A DNA stretch of 64,000 nt, from positions 21,496 through 85,495 of the forward strand of contig JAIXRJ010000021.1 of NCBI GenBank assembly GCA_027485235.1. Reading direction: 5' to 3'. The position numbers and the translations under genes were made by a program. The notes under the pieces are model-generated. The model saw nothing but the letters and a program-made list of their open reading frames with translations, made no database searches and had not been told where the DNA came from. This DNA comes from Comamonadaceae bacterium. GTDB taxonomy: Bacteria; Pseudomonadota; Gammaproteobacteria; Burkholderiales; Burkholderiaceae_C. Positions 16,682 through 25,029 of the stretch are shown here, piece by piece (within the stretch, counting starts at the first letter, position 1; every line of letters starts with the position of its first letter).

Positions 16682-18244
16682 ATGCAAAAACATATATTCA
16701 TTCTCTGGCTACAAGGTTTTGATAAGGCCCCTTTTTTGGTAAGAAAATGTTTAGCCTCGTGGATCGAAAAAAACCCGAGCTGGAAAGTTATTTGCCTGGA
16801 CAATGATTCACTAGAAGATTACATTAATGATGATATTAAGGCTTTTAATCTTGCCGACAAAGCAATAACCTATGCCGCCAAATCAGATTTTGTCCGTATA
16901 TGTTTATTAAAAAAATATGGTGGCTTGTGGGTAGATGCAACAACTTATTGCACAATCCCTCTAGATGATTGGCTTGAAAACTATATTAAAAGTGGATTTT
17001 TTTCCTTTAGCTACAAGACAACACCAAAAGGTCAACCCGACCGATTGATATCCAGTTGGTTTTTATATGGTGAAAAATATAATTTAATTGTTGATGCTTG
17101 GTACCAGGCCGCATTAATTTATTTTAAGACCATAAAAACTATAGGAGCTCCTACTCCTGTGGTATCACTAGAGCGGTGGAACCAAGGTGACAAGGAGGGA
17201 CATTATTTTTGGTTTCACTACTTGTTTGGTGATTTGTGCAAAGTTGATTCGAATTTTCCAAATGAATGGGGGCGAGTTCCTAAGATATCAGAAGCAGGGC
17301 CTCATTTTTTACAACGCAGTGGAATGCTTAATGGCATGACAAAAGAGGTTAAAAACCATATTGACACAAAGAAATCCCCTGTATATAAATTATCATATAG
17401 ATATAATCAGAATGATTACACCCCCCAATGCAGTTTGCATTATCTGCTTGAACCAAATCTTTCGTTCATAAACATTGCCAATACAATTTACCAAGTAAGA
17501 GATATCTTTCCCAATTTGCGTTTTATTCATATTGGAAAATGTGGCGGCACTTCGTTGTTAATGGCATTTAAAGATCAGGGCATAAAATTACAATACCTTC
17601 ATCTCACAAAGCCTGAATTTAATCCCGAGCATCAGTATATTATATGGATAAGAAACCCATTGCGCAGATTTGTTTCAGCCTACAATTTCTCAGCAGCCTT
17701 GATAAGTTTTAACACTTCAGGGCTAGATATAAACAAGCTGACAATTGAAAATAGCCTGGCTCCAGCTCGCATTCGGCATAAGATGATGCACGGCCATAGT
17801 TTTGAATCAGAATATGAAGAACTAGTTACTTATTTTCAAACAGCCAATAATTTAGCAGAGTCACTCTCTCATATTGATCAGAGCATCAGAGCTAAGGCTT
17901 TCCGGCTTATGAATTACCCTTTAGAGCACATAAGTAAGGGTATAGGCTGGTATTTGACAAACGGTGAATTTATAAAAAACCATAATAAAAACATTTTATT
18001 TGTAGGTAAAGTTGAGACAATAAATGCTGATATGGAGAGGCTATCTATTATTTTAAATATTCCATCAGGAGCAAAAATTGAAAAAATAAGAGAAAATAAT
18101 CAATCATTAAGTTCATACTTGTCACCTTTGGCGGTAAATAATTTACTGTCTTTTTATCAAGAAACTGACTACAAGGCGATTAGAGAGTTGTATGCCTGCG
18201 GCTGGATTGATGAAAAAACCTTTCAGTCCTATTGGGAACCTTAA
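16682..18244 (+). CDS. Glycosyltransferase (capsular type) fused to a sulfotransferase-like domain
   Basis: A 520-residue, A+T-rich gene. The N-terminal half (about 1-220) looks like a capsular-polysaccharide-synthesis/GT32-type glycosyltransferase: LVRKCLASWIEKNPSWKV, then AAKSDFVRICLLKKYGGLW and the DxT-type WVDATTYC at 83-90. The C-terminal half (about 275-520) has sulfotransferase hallmarks: a PAPS-binding loop HIGKCGGTSL at 283-292 and WIRNPLRRFVSAYN at 322-335. It would add a sugar and perhaps sulfate it on a surface glycan. It begins 13 bases after the IS end and has no clear ribosome binding site, so expression is uncertain. Base composition marks it as transferred DNA. Confidence 0.75.
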   Translation: MQKHIFILWLQGFDKAPFLVRKCLASWIEKNPSWKVICLDNDSLEDYINDDIKAFNLADKAITYAAKSDFVRICLLKKYGGLWVDATTYCTIPLDDWLENYIKSGFFSFSYKTTPKGQPDRLISSWFLYGEKYNLIVDAWYQAALIYFKTIKTIGAPTPVVSLERWNQGDKEGHYFWFHYLFGDLCKVDSNFPNEWGRVPKISEAGPHFLQRSGMLNGMTKEVKNHIDTKKSPVYKLSYRYNQNDYTPQCSLHYLLEPNLSFINIANTIYQVRDIFPNLRFIHIGKCGGTSLLMAFKDQGIKLQYLHLTKPEFNPEHQYIIWIRNPLRRFVSAYNFSAALISFNTSGLDINKLTIENSLAPARIRHKMMHGHSFESEYEELVTYFQTANNLAESLSHIDQSIRAKAFRLMNYPLEHISKGIGWYLTNGEFIKNHNKNILFVGKVETINADMERLSIILNIPSGAKIEKIRENNQSLSSYLSPLAVNNLLSFYQETDYKAIRELYACGWIDEKTFQSYWEP

Positions 18245-18497
18245 GTGCAACGTTATGTGACGTTCCCCAGAACTGAGATTCGAGGCTTTAGACGGGGGTC
18301 CGGAATTTTGTGTAAGCCACATTTTCAGAAAACTCCGTTTGTATAAATAGATAAAAAATGACGGTATGAAAAGTCAGCCCTGCAAAACCCCTGAAACCCA
18401 AATGAATGCTTGGGATGTGGGGTGAATCCGCCCATGACAACAAAACCTTAATGGGCACTGGTGAAAATGGTGTCTTTCGTTTATCTGGCCCAATTGA
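18245..18497. other. Mosaic spacer with a possible IS terminal remnant
   Basis: No intact gene. The segment GGGGGTCCGGAATTTTGTGT at about 18293-18312 resembles the end of an IS256-family element, but no transposase is nearby. The rest reads as noncoding. Confidence 0.3.
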
Positions 18498-18731
18498 CCT
18501 CACTTCCATTGGGTTGCGCCCCAAACGGTCTAGCTTTGTAACGACCAATACATCGCCGAACTCCAGCTTGTTCAGCAAGGCCAAGAATCCTTTGCGCTCC
18601 ATGTCTGCCACCGAACCCGAAACGGTTTGGGTAACGATGCGCTGGCCGTTCACGGCAAAGCCCCTGGCGGCAATCTCCTGAACTTGGTTGTCGGTGGTCT
18701 GGTCGGCGGTGGATATCCGCCTGTGGGGCAA
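18498..18731 (-). pseudogene. Serine resolvase (Tn3-type) N-terminal fragment
   Basis: The frame RRISTADQTTDNQVQEI contains the catalytic Ser of serine recombinases. VSGSVADMERKGF, then VVTKLDRLGRNPMEVR, follow as in Tn3-type resolvases. After Arg about 78 the similarity stops, and the frame runs into unrelated sequence as far as 18288. There is no ATG in the expected place, since the frame opens at a TTG. Both ends are missing, so this is a relic of a transposon. Confidence 0.75.
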
Positions 18732-19015
18732 CTGGATGCCCGATGCCTAGAAGCCACAGCCCTATCCGGACGGCAAGTTGTGCGACCTCGACGATCAGCT
18801 GAAGCCAGCCCAAGGCGGCTTCATGACCGCTATGACCGACAACACGGTGTTCAAAATTTCAGAGGCTGCAATCCACATCAGCGAGCACATCATGTGTGCG
18901 CCGCGCAATGGCATCGCACCGGGAACATACCGCTGGGTAGGTCTTTTCTGATGCAGCGCCTGCCCATCTTGGAAAGAAGCTTCTTGAAGGCCATTGGTGG
19001 TGCTGCAAAGTGGTG
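18732..19015. other. Spacer with short unassigned ORF remnant
   Basis: About 280 bases without a recognisable gene. A 42-residue frame at 18823-18951 (MTAMTDNTVFKISEAA..., ending PGTYRWVGLF) has protein-like composition and may be the tail of a lost accessory gene. I cannot name its family. Confidence 0.3.
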
Positions 19016-19999
19016 CTATTCAGAACTACGAAGTCCCCGTTCATTTGCCAACTGGTTCCAAAAATTCAACTGCTCGGACAGATAGTCTGCAAACGCAGAA
19101 GCCCTCATGGGCGCATGTTCTATGCCCTGAGATTGCAACCGTTCACGCCAAGCACTGGAATTCATTACGTTCCACAGGTCTTCTTGGAGCGCTAGCACCA
19201 AGGCAGGTGACATTCCTGCTGGGGCAGCCAGTCCAAAGAAACTTTGCACAACCAGGTCGCGAATGGACTCATTCAGACAGGGAACTTGGTTCAAGAGGGT
19301 GTGCCGTTGTCGCCCTGTGCTGGCGAGGGGGCGTAAACGGTTCTGGGCAATGTGGGGCAAACAGGAAAAAACCGGCTCAATGAGGAAATCCACGCGACCC
19401 GCAGCGACTTCCACAAACGCTGGCCCAGCTCCGTTGAAGGGCACATGCCGCAGTTCAAGCCCTGCACGTTGCTGCAGCATCTCCAAAGTCATGTGCATGG
19501 CACTGCCCACACCGGCCGTTGCACAGGTGTAATGCCCAGGGCGGGAACGGACACGTTCCAGCAACTTATTCAGCGGTTCAGTCGGCAAGGATGGGGAGCA
19601 AGAAAGCAGCAGATCAGAGGTCCCCATGCGCGCCAGAGGCGTCAGGTCTTTTTCGGGATGAAAACGCAAGGATTTCAGGGCGGGTTGAATCACCAAAGGC
19701 GTCGCCACGACGCCCATGACATGACCGTCGGGGCGCGAGCGCGCCAAAACTTCGGTACCGAGCAGTGTTCCGGCCCCGGGTTTGTAATCAGGGACCACGG
19801 CTTGTGGCTGCCAAAGTGTTGACAACTGCATGCACAGCGCGCGGGCAAGGATGTCCATCGCGCCACCCGGTGCATTGGGCACGATCAAACGAACCGTTTG
19901 CCGTGGCGCGAACTGAGGGCGAAGCCACGAGTCGTCTGCAGATTGACAAGCCAAAGGCACTATTGCCATATTTATCAATACATCTCTTCTTTTCATCAT
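19016..19999 (-). CDS. Tripartite tricarboxylate transporter receptor family protein (TctC/Bug)
   Basis: A 327-residue Bug-family extracytoplasmic binding protein. Family features are the early RLIVPNAPGGAMDILAR, PDYKPGAGTLLGTEV, SRPDGHVMGV and FNGAGPAFVEVAAGRVD. I chose the first of two adjacent Met codons (MMKRRDVLIN), which gives a signal peptide; it may be cut near LACQS, possibly as a lipoprotein. Bug proteins bind carboxylates. No TctA or TctB genes are nearby, as is common for orphan Bug genes in Burkholderiales. The O-methyltransferase gene starts 70 bases away in the other direction. Confidence 0.88.
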   Translation of the reverse strand: MMKRRDVLINMAIVPLACQSADDSWLRPQFAPRQTVRLIVPNAPGGAMDILARALCMQLSTLWQPQAVVPDYKPGAGTLLGTEVLARSRPDGHVMGVVATPLVIQPALKSLRFHPEKDLTPLARMGTSDLLLSCSPSLPTEPLNKLLERVRSRPGHYTCATAGVGSAMHMTLEMLQQRAGLELRHVPFNGAGPAFVEVAAGRVDFLIEPVFSCLPHIAQNRLRPLASTGRQRHTLLNQVPCLNESIRDLVVQSFFGLAAPAGMSPALVLALQEDLWNVMNSSAWRERLQSQGIEHAPMRASAFADYLSEQLNFWNQLANERGLRSSE

Positions 20000-20069
20000 T
20001 AAAATTCTGTTCAATTGAATACGCGGTCTGCCGTGCTTTGAGAATGAACGCCCTAAAGAACTGTAAGGC

Positions 20070-21107
20070 ATGATCGACGCCCCCCGCACTGAACCCAAAC
20101 CCACACCAGGGATTCTCCCGCCAAGGGATGACCTGATGGCCGACTTGCAGGCCTACCAGCGTGTGGCGGTCATGCATGCCCTGGCTTCTCACCATGTTCT
20201 TGGCGCCATCTCGAAGGGCCACCACACCACAGAGGCACTCGCTCGAGTTGGCCAATTGCATGCGCCTAGCCTGGAGCGCCTGTTGAGAGCTGCTCTCGAT
20301 ATCGGTCTCATTGCCCCCACTGGTGACGGTGGCTATCTCGTTACCGAAAGGGGCCAGAGACTGGACCCGGATCACCCCAACAGCCTGTACAGCGCCATCA
20401 TGCTGAGTGTGGAGCAGTATTGGCCGGCTTGGAGAGCTTTGCACCAGGCGGTTCGAACAGGCCTGCCCACATTTCAAGATGTTCACGGTTGTCCGCCCTG
20501 GGAGTGGCGCCGCCGTCATCCAGAGCAAGGCCGTTTTTTCAATGAATGGCAAGTGCAGCAGTCTCGCCAGGTTCTGTCCGATGTCATGGTGGCCCTGGAT
20601 TTGGCGTCAGCGCATACCGTGGTGGACATTGGCGGCGGTCAAGGGACGCTTTTGCGGGCCTGTTATGCCCGCTGGCCCCATCTGCAACTTGTTCTTTTTG
20701 AGCAGGAACACACGCTGGCAGCGTTGCCTGCTCGCATGGAGGAAGATCCTCCCGTGTGCCAGGTGGCCGGCGATTTTTTTCGCGGCATCCCCGTGCGCGG
20801 GGATGTTTTTTTGCTTAAAAGCATCTTGCACGATTGGGAGGACGAAGCAGCTGTCACCATCTTGCGCCAATGTGCTCAGGCCATGCAGGACCAGACCCGC
20901 TTGATCATTGTTGAGCGGGTGCTCAACCGGGGTCTCAGTCCCCAAGCCCATATGGTGGATTTGGCGATGCTTTTGGTGACGGGTGGGCGGGAGCGCAATC
21001 TTGAGCAGTACTTCGCTTTGTTCAGCGCCGCAGGCCTTCAGATGGTGCGATTGACCCCCACAGCGGGAGACTTCAGTCTGATTGAATGCCAACGGAAGCT
21101 GGTCTGA
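20070..21107 (+). CDS. Class I SAM-dependent O-methyltransferase (methyltransferase family 2)
   Basis: A 345-residue O-methyltransferase of the plant COMT/hydroxyneurosporene type. The N-terminal part is a winged-helix dimerisation domain (ALASHHVLGAISKG, then SLERLLRAALDIGL). The SAM-binding loop is VVDIGGGQGTLL at about 208-219, followed by an acidic residue in LVLFEQ. The general-base site is SILHDWED. It would methylate a hydroxyl group on a small molecule or a carrier-bound or peptide side chain. Its stop overlaps the ATG of the adenylation/ATP-grasp gene, so the two are made together and probably act in the same pathway. Confidence 0.88.
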   Translation: MIDAPRTEPKPTPGILPPRDDLMADLQAYQRVAVMHALASHHVLGAISKGHHTTEALARVGQLHAPSLERLLRAALDIGLIAPTGDGGYLVTERGQRLDPDHPNSLYSAIMLSVEQYWPAWRALHQAVRTGLPTFQDVHGCPPWEWRRRHPEQGRFFNEWQVQQSRQVLSDVMVALDLASAHTVVDIGGGQGTLLRACYARWPHLQLVLFEQEHTLAALPARMEEDPPVCQVAGDFFRGIPVRGDVFLLKSILHDWEDEAAVTILRQCAQAMQDQTRLIIVERVLNRGLSPQAHMVDLAMLLVTGGRERNLEQYFALFSAAGLQMVRLTPTAGDFSLIECQRKLV

Positions 21108-24100
21108 TGACCGCTTTTGCGCTAGACACGGACAAGCCTGCATCGTTGTGGGCGGCCTTGCTGGAACACGACCCCGATCGTTGGGCGCTGATCACGCCCG
21201 AAGTGCGTTGGCGTTGGCGTGATCTTCACCAAGCCGTGGCTGCTCGCATCGCGACCCACAAGCGCATGGGGGTTCGCGGCACAGTCGCCCTCTATGGGCA
21301 CAGCCAGCTTGAACTGGCCCTGCACGTTCTTGCACTGTCCCGGTGTGGCTTGGCTTTTGTGAGCATTCCACGCAGTTTGAGCCATGCATCCATGCACGAT
21401 TGGATCCAAGGTTGCGGTGTCCAGTGGTGTCTGAGCGATTTGGCCTCGCTGCCAGATCCACTGCTGTCCCTACAACCCTGCGTGACAACGCACGCCATGG
21501 ATGCACTTCAGTTTGAGCAGGATACTCAGCCACTGGCTAAAGACACTGAGCCCGAACCCCAAGGTGATGCACTCTTCATGGTGATCGGTGGGAGCGGTTC
21601 GACAGGTCAGCGTAAATTGATCGCTGTCAGCCATGCCCAAATGCAAGCGCGCCTGAGCATCACAATCGCAGCATTGCAACTGAGTCAAGACGATCGATCC
21701 TTGGGTTGGGTGCACTTGGAATATGCATCGGCTATGCACCGCTTGCTTGCCGCTCTCTACAGCGGCGGTGTCTGTATGTTGATTGAAGGTTCGATGCCAC
21801 AGTCAATGGCGTGGGCACTTGAGCAACAGGTGACTGTCATGAGCTGCGCAGTGATCCAGGCAGAGGCGCTGATTGCTTTCATGCCCCGTCAATTGCCTTG
21901 GCTCCAACTTCGACTTCTGACGGTGGCCGGATCGGTGGTCAGCGAGGGTCTTCGCCAGCGCATCCGCGAGGTGCTGACCCCCCATTTGGCGGTGGTGTAT
22001 GGCACCAACGAATGTTGGTACGCAACCCTCACCAGCGCCGCGGATTTGCCCACTGTGCGCCACTCCATTGGCTGGCCTGCTCCGGGTGTCGAAGTGCGAC
22101 TGGTTCAAGCGGATGGGGCCATGACGCCGCACGGCGCTGTGGGCTTCTTGGAAGTGCGCAGTCGGGCGCTCAGTGCCGCTTACATGGGTCCCCAGGCACC
22201 CTCGATGGCCAAGGACGCTGCAGGTTGGTTTCGAACCGGTGACCTGGCACGTGCACTGCTCAGCGGAGAACTCATATTCTGTGGTCGCTCAGACAATATG
22301 ATGATTTTCAACGGGATCAATATTTTTCCCATTGAGATCGAACAATGCCTGTTATCGCACCCCGATGTGGCCGATGTGGTGGCCATGCCCTTGTCGCATG
22401 CCATTCACCAAGACATTCCATGCGCGGTGGTGGTGCTTCAACCACAAGCCATGACAACGCAGGAACAGTTGCAGCGCTTTGTGGCCGACGCTTTGGGTGT
22501 CAAGCAGCCCAGGCGGCTGATGTTGGTTAATGAAATTCCTCGGAACCCACAAGGCAAGCCGGACAAAGAAGCGCTCGTCAAAATCTTGTCAACAACCATT
22601 GCGAAATCAGATCCTTTGACACCAGCCCATGCGGACCATTCCGTGGCCATTTCTTTCATCCCCAAGGAAACCAGTGCTTCGGTTCAACTCGCTTCTTGGA
22701 CCCGGATGCTCGGCCGTGATGACTGGCAGACCGAGTCGGACAGCCAAGACTTTGTGCCAGACCTTGTGGACGCCCACGGTTGGCTGAAACAGGTCTTGGC
22801 ATTGACCCTGCGCTTGATGCAGACGGCGCGCATTCCGGTCTTTGATCCAATTCGCGTTCTCAATTGCAGCCCAGATGCCGACAAACGCCCACGCTGGCGT
22901 GCCATTTGCGCCGTCCCTGATCCGATTTGGTTGCCGACCAAGACCATGACCGAACTGTTAAGGCAGGCCTTCAAGTTGGCGGAATGGGCCTGCACGGCGG
23001 ACATCCATCGAATGGGCGATCGGGCGTATTTTTTTCAGTTGATTGAGCGCGGCCCTTTGACATTGCTGTCGTTCAACCGGTCCAGGGGCAAGTCCACTTT
23101 TGAATTGCTCCAGGTCGCGCACCACCTGTCCATCCCTTACCGCCCTTTGTTCGGGGGCATCTACCAGTTGGGATGGGGTCGCCATGCGCGACGCATTGAC
23201 CGCAGCACCACCGACGGCGACAGCACCATCGGCATGGGCATGGCGAGGGACAAGTTCCTGACCGCAAAACTGCTTCGCGAGGCAGGCCTACCCGCGCCAG
23301 TCCATGGGCGAAGCACGTCTCTTGCGCATGCTCAGGAGATCGCCCAACGATTGGGCTACCCGGTAGTGGTCAAACCCATCGACCTCGAACGCGGGGAGGG
23401 CGTGGTCGTGGACGTGAACCAGGATAGTTTTGAGGACGCTTTTCACCAGGCCTTTGAAAAATCACCGACGCACACGGTGTTGGTTGAGCGCCAAGTGCCA
23501 GGCGTGTGTCACCGACTATTCATTGTGGCAGGCGCGCTGCTTTATGCTGTCAAACGACTGCCAATGGGCGTCTATGGCGATGGCTGCTCGAGCATCTCGG
23601 ATTTGGTGAGCGCCGAATGCGAGCGTCAGCAGCAACGGGCTCCTTGGTTGAGCTCAGGCATTCAGCCATTGGATGCGATTGCACTGGGCCAGCTTCTGCG
23701 TCAAGGGTGGGCGCCTGAAGGCATACCAGCTGCTGGACAGTTTGTCGCGCTTCGGCGCATGGAAACCACCGCCTGGGGCGGTGTGGACGAGGAAGTGACC
23801 CACACCATCCACCCCGACAATGTTGCCGCAGCCATCCGAGCCACACGCCTGTTTGGACTGGAAGTAGCGGGTGTGGACTTCATGAGCCCAGACATGACAC
23901 AACCCTGGCATGCCAATGGCGCGGTGATCAACGAGATCAACTATGCGCCTTTGTTGGGTGGCGGTGAAATTTCGCGCAAGAACATTCCTGACTATCTTTC
24001 GCTGATTCTGAAGGACAAAGGCAGGATACCGATCCAACTCTGCGTGGGCGGGGAGGAAGCTTGGGAACAAGCGAGGGCGCAATGGACATCCTGGCGCGAG

Positions 24101-24289
24101 CGTGGTATGGCCGCCTATTTGACCAATGAAAATCAAACTTGGGATGGGCAAGGACAGGCCTTCACCATGGTGACCAAGAGCCTGAAAAGCCGGGTTCAGG
24201 GCTTGTTGTTGAACCTTGACGTCTGCGCTTTGGTGGTGGTTTGCCCGTCAGAGGCAGAGGCGCAAGCGCTGCGCGCGATCATCGGCTAA
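21107..24289 (+). CDS. Adenylation domain fused to a cyanophycin-synthetase-like ATP-grasp ligase
   Basis: 1060 residues, two enzymes in one. Residues 1-500 are an ANL-superfamily adenylating domain: the P-loop-like GGSGSTGQRK at 161-170, YGTNE at 298-302, GWFRTGDL at 373-380, GRSDNMMIFNGINIFP near 400 and the catalytic Lys in NPQGKPDK (Lys484). Residues about 550-960 match the middle part of cyanophycin synthetase: IYQLGWGRHARRIDRS, RDKFLTAKLLREAGLPAP, YPVVVKPIDLERGEGV, VERQVPGVCHRL and the metal-binding NEINYAPLL. A 100-residue tail replaces the Mur-ligase half. It probably activates a carboxylate and ligates it to an amine. The start is the ATG overlapping the methyltransferase stop. Confidence 0.85.
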   Translation: MTAFALDTDKPASLWAALLEHDPDRWALITPEVRWRWRDLHQAVAARIATHKRMGVRGTVALYGHSQLELALHVLALSRCGLAFVSIPRSLSHASMHDWIQGCGVQWCLSDLASLPDPLLSLQPCVTTHAMDALQFEQDTQPLAKDTEPEPQGDALFMVIGGSGSTGQRKLIAVSHAQMQARLSITIAALQLSQDDRSLGWVHLEYASAMHRLLAALYSGGVCMLIEGSMPQSMAWALEQQVTVMSCAVIQAEALIAFMPRQLPWLQLRLLTVAGSVVSEGLRQRIREVLTPHLAVVYGTNECWYATLTSAADLPTVRHSIGWPAPGVEVRLVQADGAMTPHGAVGFLEVRSRALSAAYMGPQAPSMAKDAAGWFRTGDLARALLSGELIFCGRSDNMMIFNGINIFPIEIEQCLLSHPDVADVVAMPLSHAIHQDIPCAVVVLQPQAMTTQEQLQRFVADALGVKQPRRLMLVNEIPRNPQGKPDKEALVKILSTTIAKSDPLTPAHADHSVAISFIPKETSASVQLASWTRMLGRDDWQTESDSQDFVPDLVDAHGWLKQVLALTLRLMQTARIPVFDPIRVLNCSPDADKRPRWRAICAVPDPIWLPTKTMTELLRQAFKLAEWACTADIHRMGDRAYFFQLIERGPLTLLSFNRSRGKSTFELLQVAHHLSIPYRPLFGGIYQLGWGRHARRIDRSTTDGDSTIGMGMARDKFLTAKLLREAGLPAPVHGRSTSLAHAQEIAQRLGYPVVVKPIDLERGEGVVVDVNQDSFEDAFHQAFEKSPTHTVLVERQVPGVCHRLFIVAGALLYAVKRLPMGVYGDGCSSISDLVSAECERQQQRAPWLSSGIQPLDAIALGQLLRQGWAPEGIPAAGQFVALRRMETTAWGGVDEEVTHTIHPDNVAAAIRATRLFGLEVAGVDFMSPDMTQPWHANGAVINEINYAPLLGGGEISRKNIPDYLSLILKDKGRIPIQLCVGGEEAWEQARAQWTSWRERGMAAYLTNENQTWDGQGQAFTMVTKSLKSRVQGLLLNLDVCALVVVCPSEAEAQALRAIIG

Positions 24290-24335
24290 GCCGTGATGGG
24301 GTTTGCTGAGCCGTGGCCGACAGGCATCGGTAAGA

Positions 24336-24349
24336 TCAAGGGATGCCAT
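24336..24349 (+). repeat. 14-bp direct repeat, copy 1
   Basis: TCAAGGGATGCCAT occurs here and again at 24947-24960 in the same orientation. The two copies bracket the PAS and integrase fragments. It may mark a small duplication or insertion; chance is not excluded. Confidence 0.4.
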
Positions 24350-24582
24350 TGACTTCATCTTCTGACCTGACCGGTTTGCCCAAGGATGCAGGGAGCATCC
24401 TGAATTTGGCGGCCAAGTCGCTGTTTGACGTAATTGCCCATGCCAGCGAGGGCATGCTGCTTGTGGACCACTCAGGCAGTGTGGTGTGGATCAATGACCA
24501 GTACCGACGGTTTTTACCCGCTCTGGGTTATGCCAGTAAGCAGGAGGTTGTCGAAATGCCTGTGTCGGCGTTGGTCGATAGC
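24343..24582 (+). pseudogene. PAS-domain regulator, N-terminal fragment
   Basis: About 80 residues of a PAS sensor domain: LFDVIAHASEGMLLVDHSGS, then VVWINDQYRRFLPALGY. This matches the start of PAS-containing sigma-54 or two-component regulators. Near 24580 the similarity ends, where the sequence becomes the reverse strand of an integrase fragment. The frame then continues to a stop at 24627 through nonsense. All output domains are missing, so the gene is dead. Confidence 0.65.
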
Positions 24583-24780
24583 CCGTTCCCGCGCCTGCCG
24601 CAGGCCCACTTCAGGGCAGGCACCTAAGCTCAGCCCCAAACGCATACCTTGGTAGGTGTATCGAAAGATCCAGTACTTTTGTCCGGTCACCTTGACCCAA
24701 AGGTGGAGCCCTTTGGTCTGATCGTCGGTGTGCCGTCCGGCTCGGCTAAGTTTTTTGATTCCGATTTTAGTGAGTTGCAT
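24575..24780 (-). pseudogene. Tyrosine integrase (P4/DUF4102 type), N-terminal fragment
   Basis: The first about 69 residues of a P4-type integrase: MQLTKIGIKKLSRAGRHTDD, then KGLHLWVKVTGQKYWIFRY and LSLGACPEVGLRQARERAID. This is the DUF4102 N-terminal domain only; the arm-binding and catalytic domains are gone. The gene starts about 215 bases inside the candidate attR and reads away from it, as integrases of tRNA-targeted islands do. Confidence 0.75.
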
Positions 24781-24946
24781 GTAAACTTTGGCTTTTTTAC
24801 CACTTTTGTTACTTCAGCAGAGGCTTGGTAAGTGACAGCAAGCCCTGCGCGGTTAGCTTAGGGTCTTGGCAACAGGATTTTTCGCAGAAACTGTTTTTGC
24901 GAAGAAACTAACCGACGAAGGCGGTGATGTGAAACCCCAAGAGCTT

Positions 24947-24960
24947 TCAAGGGATGCCAT
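24947..24960 (+). repeat. 14-bp direct repeat, copy 2
   Basis: An exact second copy of TCAAGGGATGCCAT (first at 24336-24349), 611 bases downstream. Confidence 0.4.
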
Positions 24961-24993
24961 CACTGGCCAAGACTCTGTATGTTGAGTCTCAGA

Positions 24994-25009
24994 CACCGCT
25001 TCCGCCAGA
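24994..25009 (+). other. Candidate attR (copy of tRNA-Ser 3' end)
   Basis: CACCGCTTCCGCCAGA is identical to the last bases of tRNA-Ser(UGA) at 14839-14854 and is in the same orientation. Nearby bases (TCTCA before, CTT after) are also similar. A P4-type integrase fragment starts about 215 bases to the left. A 16-base exact match to a tRNA end is unlikely by chance, so this is the probable right end of a 10.2-kb island. It lies 20 bases before the second ATP-grasp gene. Confidence 0.6.
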
Positions 25010-25029
25010 CTTCAAGAGATGTCAAATCC

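Larger units (their letters stand above)
24781..25029. other. Spacer between integrase fragment and second ATP-grasp gene
   Basis: 249 bases without a gene. It holds a short inverted repeat (TTCGCA/TGCGAA near 24885-24907), the second 14-bp repeat at 24947-24960 and the candidate attR at 24994-25009. The promoter of the ATP-grasp gene should lie here, but I see no strong -35/-10 pair. Confidence 0.4.
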
